Below are positions 44,950-54,840 of a stretch of DNA of 64,000 nucleotides, piece by piece. The notes beneath the pieces were generated by a model, which saw nothing but the letters and a program-made list of their open reading frames with translations, had not been told where the DNA came from and ran no database searches. Made by a program: the position numbers and the translations under genes. Origin of the DNA: Sternotherus odoratus (taxonomy: Eukaryota > Chordata > Testudines > Kinosternidae); NCBI GenBank assembly GCA_032164245.1, contig JAVMKO010000003.1, forward strand, positions 37,264,890 through 37,328,889, given 5' to 3'. The number at the start of each line of letters is the position of its first letter. The first letter of the stretch is position 1.

Positions 44950-46154
44950 TATCTATTCCCAGACCTGATGCAGCAGTAATTGGATTACCACTGCAATCAT
45001 TGTCTGTAATGTGAGCATCCCATCTTTCATGATTATCTGTCTCTAAGATAGCCTCGTAGTTTGGAGGGCCAACTCTTGCCATGGTTTGTGATAGCCAGCA
45101 ATCATGCCTGAGCACATGACCTGAAGTCTCTTCTCTGATGTGCACTCACCCCTTCTTGTGAAAGCCTTTTCACTGCCTGGCTGAGGTACCAACGGAACCA
45201 CTTACTCAAATGCCTTTGCTTATTTGGTCCATTTGCTCCTGGAGTAGCCGTTACACCTGCCAAAAGGAGGACTGAGGAAGTGTAGTGGAACTTCTTCCCA
45301 GCTTGCATCCCCTGCCTCCTCCCTCAGGAACCAAGGCTTGTGCTTGCTGTGTCTCCTCCTTCATTCCTCTGTTAGGGTTTTCTATAGGCTTGCTTAACTA
45401 TCTCTGTTCCATAACCATTGCCCCAAGTTGGACTTGCACTTGAAGTTTTGCTACTGATTTCAATGAAGCCAGGATTTACACTTCTTGATTTTTATTATAT
45501 TCTTCCATCTTTTATGAACTTTGATTCTGCAGCTCAACTTCTGTACCTGCGGATAGCCCATGTGAAAATATGGGCAAGATCAGCTAAGGACTTGATGTCA
45601 TCTTACGTCCCAACTGCGCACATGATCAGAGTCCAAATAGCATCGCCCATAGCCACAAGTAATACTCAGCTATATCATTGAATGGCAGGCTCACCTGAGA
45701 GAGAGGGGGCTCACTTCTGACCAGGTTTCCACCAACGACTGGGTATAGTTCAGTTCTGCCCTACAGAAGGCACTCTAAGAACACAGAGTTTTCTGGTATT
45801 GAATCCCAGCATCCCAGTGAGTTTTAAACCATTTGGCCAGGAATCCAGGCCCACATTTCCACTGGCAACTTATTGTGTCCTTAAAAGGCAACTGAAATTT
45901 CTAGGAATTTAGTTAATAGTTACGGTAACATTTGTCTGTTAGTTCTGCAGTTGTTTATGGGAAAAGTTCCATCCGTTTCTAATTAAAACAAATGACCGTT
46001 ATGGCTATTAAAGTGATCTTTGTATAGAAAAATTAATTCAAAAATTATTGTTTGACACTCTCCTAGTCCCCCTCTCTTTCATTCAGGGACAGTGGTGTCA
46101 CACTCTAATATGAAGAAAATAACACTCAACACAAAATAAATTACATATAATTTC
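44950..46154. other. intergenic sequence downstream of DST
   Basis: The stretch 44960-45310 keeps minus-strand frames (44930-45145, 45102-45308) with coding-like character but no domain known to me; it may be an old retroelement or processed copy. The rest is AT-rich and unrecognised. Confidence 0.3.
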
Positions 46155-46159
46155 ATGTT

Positions 46160-47135
46160 ATTTGACAGGTACAAGTTAATGTTTTATTAAATAAACACAG
46201 TAGATGACCAAAATTTGACTGCTGAAAATGGAAAACTGCATTAGAGTGTATGATTCTGAGGTAATTACTGGCCACTTCAAATGATTTATTCCCTAAAACA
46301 TAATGCAGAACACCAATTCCCTGTGAAATAAAGAAATACAATGGCAAGAAAGTTAAGGGACATGTTTTATTTCATAGCTTTCTGCAAGCAAAATCGCTCT
46401 GATACAAAATGAGTTCAATGATACAGTGCTACCGTCCACTCAAGCAAAAGAAATCCTCACATTTACATGAACGCACTTTATATTGAATTCTTACAGTATA
46501 GTAGTTCTAATATCCAGAGTGTGTCTGGCCTCATTTTAAAGCAATGGCACGGAAATGCTGCAAGATATTGGAGTATTGTATGACTGGCAAGTGCTTAAGT
46601 AACTTTCTGTGAGTTCTCCAAGAGATGCTGCATAAATAATTGTAGTGTGAATGTGTTTTTTATTCCTTAGTAATTCTGACATACATCCTTTAGTGTTCGT
46701 TTAGTCAGCTCAAAATGTGTAATTGTGTCTTTTGGCTTTTTATTTTTTTTAAAAGACAGATCATGAGGTATCCTTTCCTGTTAACTAATGATGGAGTGAT
46801 AAGCCTATCTGACTGAGGTTGCAGAGACTTAACTGTACATTCCGTACACTGCACATTTAGGAATTGTTTTAGTGTACTTTCTACACAATACTGTGTACAA
46901 TTGTTAGTATTACATTAAAACTCTTTCTCCCTTCACATAGGATATGGCATAAACAAACAAAATCTGACAAAAATTATACACACAAAATAAAAAGACAAAT
47001 ACACAAATAAGGCCATCTGCAGAATTAAAAATCCACCTCTTGCAATATTTCACAATAATTTCTACATAATATTTTACATCTTACAAACTTAAATATTTAA
47101 TGCACAAGGCAAAGACCTTTATGGAGCTGATCACA
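46160..47135 (-). other. DST: DST 3' untranslated region (predicted)
   Basis: AT-rich sequence running on from the DST stop codon. Reading the minus strand, several AATAAA-like signals occur; the strongest candidate is AATAAA at 46183-46188, which would give a 3' UTR of about 1 kb. The end was not determined from transcripts and is an inference. Confidence 0.5.
46183..46188 (-). terminator. DST: candidate poly(A) signal AATAAA of DST
   Basis: tttatt on the plus strand reads AATAAA on the minus strand, about 950 nt after the stop codon and within a T/A-rich context. Cleavage would fall near 46160-46170. Confidence 0.4.
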
Positions 47136-47401
47136 TTATCTCTTGGAGGACTTGTCCAATTTGCTGACTGGTGGCCTCCTTTGGGGAGTTGGAATTTTGG
47201 AAGGCTTGCCTGATGCTGGCCGAGAACCTGCTCGGGGGTGTGGTCTGCTTGCATTGTGAACAGTCTCTGACATATCTGAGCACACAGACTGGATTTCTGA
47301 AATGTCAAAGTCAGATGCATCACTGCCTCGGCGGCTACTTGACCTACTGCCAGCCTTGCTTCCTGCTCGGCTTCCAGGTCTACTTGGAGTCCTTCTGGTG
47401 T
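47136..47401 (-). CDS. DST: dystonin, last coding exon (C-terminus)
   Basis: 266 nt: acceptor ctgtccttacag, entered in phase 1 (completing GAC, Asp), stop TAA at 47136-47138. The 87-residue product has Gly-Ser-Arg repeats ([20 protein letters not shown]), the acidic segment [16 protein letters not shown] and the basic end [26 protein letters not shown] fits the SxIP motif by which spectraplakins bind EB1 at growing microtubule ends, and the SR repeats are the type of site phosphorylated by GSK3 in the paralogue. [10 protein letters not shown] and the -SKLDKSSKR ending separate DST from MACF1. Dystonin is a giant cytolinker joining actin, intermediate filaments and microtubules. Confidence 0.95.
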
Positions 47402-49056
47402 CTGTAAGGACAGGGGAAAGATGTCCATTGGCATTAGGGAGATGGGGTTGAACGAGTGACAATTAGTGGGTGTTTTTACGTACTTAGGACCTAAAACATT
47501 TCATAAGACACCCTGGAACTCCCACTGGCTCACAGGAAGTGAGGTCAGTACGTAGCCCTCAGGGAAACTATGTAGGGTCTGATCCTCCTTAGCACGGCTG
47601 CTTGAGGGATTGCTTGGCTGGCTCCTTAAGGTGAGTAAATGAGCACAGAGGCAAACGTGCTGCTAATCCTATAAAACAGGGCATTTTTCTGAAAATGGTG
47701 CCCTTGCTCATGTAGTTTTATACACAAGTTACTGGTGAAATTATTTGACCTGTGTTATGAAGATCTGACTAGATGATCCATATGGTCCTGTCCTGAAAAT
47801 CTATAAGTCTATAAAACAAAGCTATTTCTTCTAATAAAGAGAAAGGAATGTGTGATTAAAAAATGAGGTGTAATAAACTCAGCTGCTAGCTCTTCTCATA
47901 AAAACATATTATCCTAGCATCTTCTATCAACTCATTAGTCTTGCATTATGTCATTGGCTAATTGCCAACCCCTGGCTTCCTAAGTTTTTCCAAATCTAGA
48001 TGCGGTCAAGTCTCTGACTTCTACATGCTCATCAGGAATTTAACACAGGCAACATGGATATTGAAAAGAATTGTCAACCCTTTTAAAAATGTGGGCCTCT
48101 CTTCTGACTTATTTATTGAGCACTAGCAGAACTGTCAATTGCTTCTTCACTCCAAGGATATAGAGTTGTAAGACACAATGCAGTACTTGTACCCAGGAAA
48201 TAAACAAACAAGCAACAAGCCATGCAATGTGTTCGTACTGTTTAAAATGATTTCCCTCTTTCCAGTGGATGAATGAAGAAATTAATGTATGCCAAGCCTG
48301 CTAAAGGGAAATCTTGCTTGTTTGATACATGCATGACATCTTTCAGCTGTGTCAATGCAGTTCATGTCTCAGGTGGAAAAATCACAACAAGAAACTTAAA
48401 TGGAATAAAGAGTATAGCGTAACTGTTTCATTTTAATTATTAAATAATCAACAAATCTGGTTTACTGTAGGTACAAAGAAAGCCTGGTCTAAACACGTGC
48501 ATTAAACTATTTCTTCTTGAGAAGGGTGATAGTAAAAAGATAGGAACCATTTGGGTAGGATTCTCCAGTCCTCGTAAGTCTGCTTTGTACTCTGCAAGTG
48601 CTGAATGCAGGTGGAACTGTCTCTGCTGCCTCCTATGCCAACCAGTCAACCTCATCCCTTGCGCTGGGAGCATCAGGGCAGAACAGAGCTCAGATACTCC
48701 CATGTATCCACTAGTGTAATATCCCTGAGGGTCTTACACCAGTGGTGTAAGTTGCAGCTGCTCCCCTGAAACCCTTATTTTCACCAGGGCCAAGAGGCTC
48801 ATGATCGGGGTCGCTTACGGCCAGCCACTCTCCAATGCATCTGAGCTGTGCAAGGATATAGACAAGAATCTGCTCTTTTGCTTTTAAATACTTCTTTAGC
48901 AGCTGCTTGGGGAACCCTTATAAACTACAGGTGTTGCACTCCAGACATTAGCACAAATGTGCACGTCACATAGAGAAATCTCAGTTTGTCCCCAGGTATT
49001 CTCTCCAGTGGTGGCTACCCTTGCATTGTATTAAGTTCTAAATTCAAAGCACTCAC
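47402..49056 (-). other. DST: DST intron, no feature recognised
   Basis: AT-rich, with short frames on both strands and no clear repeat. Confidence 0.5.
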
Positions 49057-49180
49057 CTGCAAACTGTGCTCTAACTCTGGTAGCTGCTGTTGATATTAGG
49101 CTGTTGTCTTCTCCAGAGTGGAAACCTTTCCCTGACAGATATCCTGGCAGTCTAAGTTTACTCCCTTGTATTGGTGTTCC
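49057..49180 (-). CDS. DST: dystonin exon, Ser/Gly/Arg-rich tail
   Basis: 124 nt: acceptor gtcttatgcag, donor gtgagt, phase 0 in and phase 1 out. Encodes [40 protein letters not shown] and A, as in vertebrate DST between the Gas2 domain and the C-terminal repeats. The segment is unstructured and basic, near the microtubule-binding region. Confidence 0.95.
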
Positions 49181-50047
49181 CTGCATAAGACAAATACAGT
49201 TGTTTCATCTGTCATCACTGAGACGTGCTGAATGGCTCTGAATTTGGAATTCAATCATCATCTTCAGAACATGCACGCCAAACACAAAGTCTTGGCTGGA
49301 ATCATCATAGAAATGTTTAGTAATGAGAATAACTTGAACCAGTTTTTTAACGTGTAGTTCCTAAAGTGGTCCAGCTATGAAATCATTCAATCTACTTAAA
49401 GCATCAACGTTATAACATTATTTATATATATATCAATGTATTTTTTTCAAAAAGATGCTACCACTGTATATTTTAATTAGCTTAGCATATTAGGTTAGTT
49501 GAGGGTACAGTACTTATAGCATATTACTAGAGAGAAGCAGCTTAATTTACATGGCTCGCTGGCCTAAACCATCTGCCCATGGTTATAAGTGTGGAATGCT
49601 CTTGTTTTCATTTAAGATTTTGGTGCAGAAAGCAGAGACTTGTGAAATTTTGAAAAACCCCAAATCACCAGATTTTGAATCTTTTTGCACCAGAGCAGAA
49701 GAAAATGTGAGACCCTAATTTAGTTTTTAAATAATTGTTTTTCTCCTTGGCCTTATGTTGTTCACAATGTCTCTGCCCATAGTCTTGAATTGCTGGTTTT
49801 CTAGCTCCTGAAATAGTAGGCGCCCTGCAGTAACTCTTCTGTTGGTGGCCTGCCCTGGATGGCGTTTGTTTAATTTTTTCAGGGGGAGATGAGGCACAAC
49901 TGGAGTAGTTCATCCAGTTGCCATTTATGCCTCATTCAATGAAATCAGCACATCACACCAGCCACTAGGGAAAACCACAACAATAATTTTAACACAGTCA
50001 ACATAAAAGGACTAACCCACTAAAACAGGCTAAAGATGTAGCCTATC

Positions 50048-51015
50048 CAGGGCCGGCGACAGGGTGGTACAACGGTTACAGCTGTACCGGGCCCCGGACT
50101 TCAGGGGGGGCCCCCTGAAGTCCGGGACCGGTACAGCTGTAACAGTTGTCGCTGGGGCTGTGAGCGAGGCGCGGCTTGGGCAGCCGCTGCCGCGCTCACC
50201 AGCCCCCTCCCCCGGCACCCAGCCCTGCCCCCCTTTGCTTCTGGCCGGGCCACGCGGCCGCAGCACATGCGGGGGTTGGGGCCCGCAGGAGGTAGGAGAC
50301 AGGTCCGGGGCCCGGTACAGCTGTAACCGTTGTACCACCCTGTCGCCGGCCCTGGAGATCGCCGGGGGAGGGCCGCGGGAGATCGCCGGGGGGGGAGGGG
50401 GAGGGCTGCGGGAGATCACCGGGGGGAGGGCCGCGGGAGATCGCCGGAGGGCCGCGGGAGATCGCCGGGGGAGGGAGGGGGGAGGGCCGCGGGAGATCGC
50501 CGGGGGCCCGCGGGAGATCACCGGGAGGGCCGCGGGAGATCGCCCGGGGGGGGGGGGGAGGGCCGCGGAAGATTGCCGGGGGGGGGTGGGGAGGGCCGCG
50601 GGAGATCGCCGGGGGGGGGAGGGCTGTGGGAGATCGCGGGGGGGGAGGGCCGCGGGAGATCGGGGGGGGGAGGGCCGCGGGAGTTCGCCGGGGGGGGGGG
50701 CGCGGGAGGCAGGAGACCGGCCGGGGGGCCCATGGGAGATCGGCCGGGGGGGGACCGCGGGAGGTAGGAGACCGGCAGAGGGGGGGCCCTCGGGTGGCTG
50801 GAGATCGGCTGGGGGGGGCCGCGGGATGTTGGAGACCGGCCGGGGGGGCCGCGGGAGGTAGGAGACCGGCGGAAGGGGGGCCCTCGGGTGGCGGGAGATC
50901 GGCCGGGGGGGGGGGCCGCGGGAGGCAGGAGACGGGGGGGAGCGCAGGCGGCGGGAGACTGACCGGGGGCGGGGGGGTGCCGTACGGGGCCCCAAAATTC
51001 CTGTCGCCAGCCCTG
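50048..51015. mobile_element. hAT-type element with expanded G-rich minisatellite (copy 2)
   Basis: 968 bp in a DST intron, flanked by the exact 8-bp duplication AGCCTATC (50040-50047 and 51016-51023). Ends: cagggccggcgacagg and cctgtcgccagccctg. The first 52 nt (50048-50099) recur as a perfect inverted copy at 50303-50354, so a complete MITE-like unit (50048-50354) sits at the left. From about 50355 to 50970 the plus strand repeats (g)gagatcgccggggg(ga)gggccgcgg. The many proline- or glycine-rich frames (up to 331 codons) come from this array and are not genes. Same family as 33288-33680. Confidence 0.85.
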
Positions 51016-51253
51016 AGCCTATCAATCACTATGAATGCCTGAGAAACGCATTATCCTTCAGTCACTTGCGTCCCCTGCAACCTCAAAAGCACTGGGTTTT
51101 GAAACCTTTATTTTAAAAAAAATCATTGAAACTATAGATAGCACATGCAGCAGCTGTGAGATGTAGCAAAGGCCATTAGGGCTCTGTACCAGACACACCA
51201 CTGGCCATGGAGACACTATGTAGCACTATGTAGTGGACATTATTCCACTAGGG

Positions 51254-51832
51254 CAGGGGTGGGGAACCTCTGGCCATTTGGTCTGGCCCGGCAGCGGGCG
51301 GAGAAGCGGCAGCGGGCTGAGTGCTCAGCCCGCTGCGGCTTTAGAGTTTCCCCGCAGGCTCCTGCCAGTGGGGGTCTCAGCTCCTGCTGTCAGCCTGGGT
51401 TCCCTACACCCAGGCTGCCAGCGGGAGCTGACTGGGGCAGGCGGCAGCACCCCGGCTGGAAAGGGGCCAGCGGGGGAAACCCCAAAGCGGCGGCAGGCTG
51501 AGCACTCCGTCTGCCGCCGCTTTGGGGTTTCCCCCTCTGGATCCTTGCTAGCCGGGGTCTCAGCCCACAGCCAGCCTGGGTGTAGGAAGCCCAGGCTGGC
51601 AGCGGGCTGAGACCCCAGCTGGCAGGAGTTAATTAAATGTTAGTTAAATGTTAATTTAAGGTTTGACCAAATATAACCCTAAAAAAATATAATGTTTGAC
51701 CATATATAATGTTAATTAAATGTTTGACCAAATATAGCAGGCTAATTTTTAAGTTGATCATTTTGTATGGCCCGCGAATGATGTTATAAATATCCAAATG
51801 GCCCTTGGCAGAAAAAAGGTTCCCCACCACCG
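51254..51832. mobile_element. hAT-type element, 579 bp
   Basis: In a DST intron, flanked by the exact 8-bp duplication CACTAGGG (51246-51253 and 51833-51840). Ends caggggtggggaacc and ggttccccaccaccg are inverted. The interior is GC-rich with an inverted pair (ggctgagtgctcagcccgctgc-ggctttagagtttcccc against gaaaccccaaagcggcggcaggctgagcactccg), then AT-rich. Frames of 68-125 codons are incidental. Confidence 0.9.
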
Positions 51833-51840
51833 CACTAGGG

Positions 51841-53239
51841 AGACAAGACTTACACAATAGACAAGTCGACAGCCATCCTGGAGAGCTACAGGGGCATGAT
51901 CATATGAAATAAAATAATACCTTCCTGCAATATTTTTACAGCTACTACTAGTGGCAATTATCACATGTGGAAGTTCTTAAATTAATGCCACAGGTTCTCA
52001 TTTGACTGCAAATTCAGCAAAAACATGACTTTTCATTGGTCTTCCTGTACTACAGCTGTGGTTTTAAGTACCATCAATTAACCTTATATGGATATTCAGT
52101 TAACAACTAAGGGGCCAAAGAAAATTAAAGCAAATTAGAAATTAACAACTGTTTAAATTCTGAACTATGATTAAATCTTTTTAATATTTTAAAGCAATAG
52201 ACCTAAATGTGTACAGTAATATATATTACACAAAGAACGAGTGAAAAGTATCTCTATATGCTTTATGCATCACTGAGCAAAGCCATACAGAGTTATGTGC
52301 ATTTAGCATTGAAAAGAGCCAGGCTAACAGCATTGGATGTTGAAGCCCTCTATTTATGTCTGGAACAGATATACCAGTGGCAGTGGTAGTGCCAGTTTCA
52401 CCACACTAACCAATGTGCCCTAACCCTGACCTCACTCTTAAAAACTGTCATTCTAGAAGACAATTTGGGGTCTGATCCAATTGGAGTCATTCCACTGACA
52501 TCAATTAGTATAGGATCAGATACTTAGGCTCCACGTCCATTCAAATCAGACTGACTTCCTACATAGGTGCTAAATATTACGTTAGTGGGTTTTTTTGTAA
52601 TGTGCACAGGAAACGAAATCATGAAACTCATTTTCCACGAGTCACTGAAGCATGATCTCACTATAGCAATTGTAGGTCATTACTATCGTTAAGTTGAATT
52701 TCAGCTGCTGATAGGATCCAATTACCAGTCTCCTATGCCATCCTGCTCACCAGGGAGTGGCATTTCCTCAGTCAGTAATTTCCTATTGCAGATCATAATT
52801 TATTAATCTCATGTCTGCACAGTATGAGTGCAGAGTACGCTAGAAGCACAGAGGAAATAATTTCAGGAAAAGAGTTTATGAAATGCTACCCATAAACCCA
52901 AGTGAAAGGTAGGGGAATTTTTCTAAAATTTCATGATCCCAGCTTGTATCATAATTGCCACTTTATAGCTTAATACAATTGATCATTTATACTTTAAAGA
53001 TATACTCATAAATGAATCATAGGGAGAGTTTTCTTAAGATTCTAATATATTAAACACTGAATAAAAGATCAATTAAAGTTTAGAAAAAAGGATATAAAAA
53101 TATTTGACAGAGGTCTAAAAGAGAGTGTATTAATATGCAAGGTACAGTGCAGCAGTGCATAGAACTGTAATGACTGTTAGTGATTTCATAGGTTTAGTGA
53201 AGGAAGTTCATTAGACTAGAATCACTGTCCTTACTGTAC
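51841..53239 (-). other. DST: DST intron, nothing else recognised
   Basis: AT-rich. Faint old repeat text near 52468-52520 (ggggtctgatccaattggagtcattccactgacatcaat). Confidence 0.45.
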
Positions 53240-53350
53240 CTCTGAAGATGACCCTTGATATTCTGAGGACTCTGATGGCTTAGAAGGAGTTGACGTTTTG
53301 CTGTTTGTCAACCATGGTTTACCATAATTGCGTGTTAAATGATGGGGTGT
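53240..53350 (-). CDS. DST: dystonin exon, linker in C-terminal tail
   Basis: 111 nt: acceptor tttcatacag, donor gtacag (non-consensus after GTA), phase 0 on both sides. Encodes TPHHLTRNYGKPWLTNSKTS followed by TPSKPSESSEYQGSSSE. Because it is a multiple of three in phase 0, it could be skipped without a frame change; paralogous exons in this region are alternatively spliced in mammals. Recognised as DST by TPHHLTRNY and NSKTSTP. Confidence 0.85.
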
Positions 53351-53807
53351 CTGTATGAAACAATGGCAAATCAAAATATGAAGGACAATAGATGGAAAAC
53401 AGTGTATTGGAGGGGGGTATCCAAGGTACAGAGACCATATCTCACAGTTAATTATATTAAAAAAAATCAAAACAAAGCAGAAAGAGTTGATGACAAACAA
53501 TCCATGAAAGGAAGATGTATGATTTATTTCTGAAATGCAGTGGCGAGTTCCATATTTGCTTCTTCAAAACGCATTCTTTGTTGCTGATTTGCCCACATGG
53601 CACCATAAATGTAAGGGAGTCTTGGCCAGTGTTGCAAAAGAGCAACAAGTGTGAGAACAACACTGAAAAATCCTTCAAGAAGAAGATGAAGAAAAATATA
53701 GATATTTCTTTCCTATAAATTATCTTTTTTATTAACAAAAATGTTGAAAACAAGAACAATCTATATCCTATTCATTGATTAATGCAGTGTCATGTACTTA
53801 GTCATAC

Positions 53808-54007
53808 CTTGGGTGTAATTGTAGCAACTGCTTGTGGTGAAGCTCCCTGGCCAGCCGGACTTGATATAGAAGTAGATCTGTTGGGAGAAGCACCCCTTGA
53901 AGAAGGTCGGGATCTACGACCTCTTGGTCGGAAAGCAGCCACGTTCTGATTTGCAGCATCTGCCAAAATGAACTTTTCACGCAGCTCCATGTTTGTCCTC
54001 CCTTTAG
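53808..54007 (-). CDS. DST: dystonin exon, after Gas2 domain, Arg/Ser-rich
   Basis: 200 nt: acceptor gatgtgctgcag, donor gtatga; enters in phase 1, leaves in phase 0. Encodes [40 protein letters not shown] and [20 protein letters not shown] plus ATITPK. The acceptor at tgcag is chosen over the taaag just inside it because only this join restores the TIA-KGRTN junction known from the family. The Arg/Ser-rich part contributes to microtubule binding. Confidence 0.95.
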
Positions 54008-54771
54008 CTGCAGCACATCAAAGAGAGGGGGCAGGAAGTCAGCTAAGCAGAATAGTCACACGTCCGTTTGTCACCTCTTTTGTCATGCCGTCTCCAGCAC
54101 AGTATGACAACAAATAAAATGCATTACTGCATAATGCATTCATTTTAGACATACAACAGTTCATGTGTAGGACATGCTTATTCTAGCATCTTAGGCTAGC
54201 AGGAATGAACCATGGTACAAGTAGGTCAGCATGATAATGGAATGCTCAACATGCTAAGTTACTGTTAACCAACTATTAACACATAAACACAACTTGATGA
54301 TCTGCTTAACTAACACTACAACTACTCATAATAAATAATGCTTGGATGGTCCAGAAAAAACTGCCAAGTACACATGGCAAGAAAGCAGCAAATATATTTA
54401 TTCTAAACTATGCATTACAGTAGTTTGGCAACATGCAATGATGACCACAAAACCCAAGCTATAATGAGGTAATCGATGGCTAAGCACTCACAAAGACATA
54501 CAAGCACATATGAGAGAACATTGCAGAAGAATCAGATGCATAGCATGTTAGTATTTTATTGTATCAGCATGAATGACAATTGTTTTTGAAACACTTTTTA
54601 AGAGTGTCAAAAAGAATTTAGCATGTAAAGCATCAGCCATGTAGAAAAATGTTAAGCCAAATGTGATGAGTTAAACATATTGTTAAATATATATATATAT
54701 ATTAAAGCAAGAGTAGGAAAGAAAGGAAGAGAAAGAAAGAGCAGGAGAGACAAAGAGAGAGGTTTGCCAAC

Positions 54772-54840
54772 CTATGGTAGGCTGAGTGGTAATTGAAGAG
54801 TTTGATTCCGAACGTAACATTTTACTCCCATGATGATGAA
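54772..54840 (-). CDS. DST: dystonin small exon (HHHGSKMLRSES)
   Basis: 69 nt: acceptor cattttttctag, donor gttggc, which is weak. Phase 1 on both sides, so it can be skipped in frame. Encodes HHHGSKMLRSESNSSITTQP and TI. The weak donor, the small size and the neutral phase suggest regulated inclusion. A purine-rich (gaaa/gaga) tract and (ta)n lie just downstream in the intron (54688-54762). Confidence 0.9.
   Translation of the reverse strand, partial: FIIMGVKCYVRNQTLQLPLSLP

Noticed and set aside
44491..44979. 162-codon frame with poly-Phe and poly-Lys runs
   Set aside because: Encodes the A/T runs and GC blocks of a MITE.
50030..51042. Open frames of 138-331 codons on both strands, rich in Pro/Gly/Arg
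   Set aside because: They exist in several frames at once because the DNA is a G-rich minisatellite inside a hAT element with clear target duplications.
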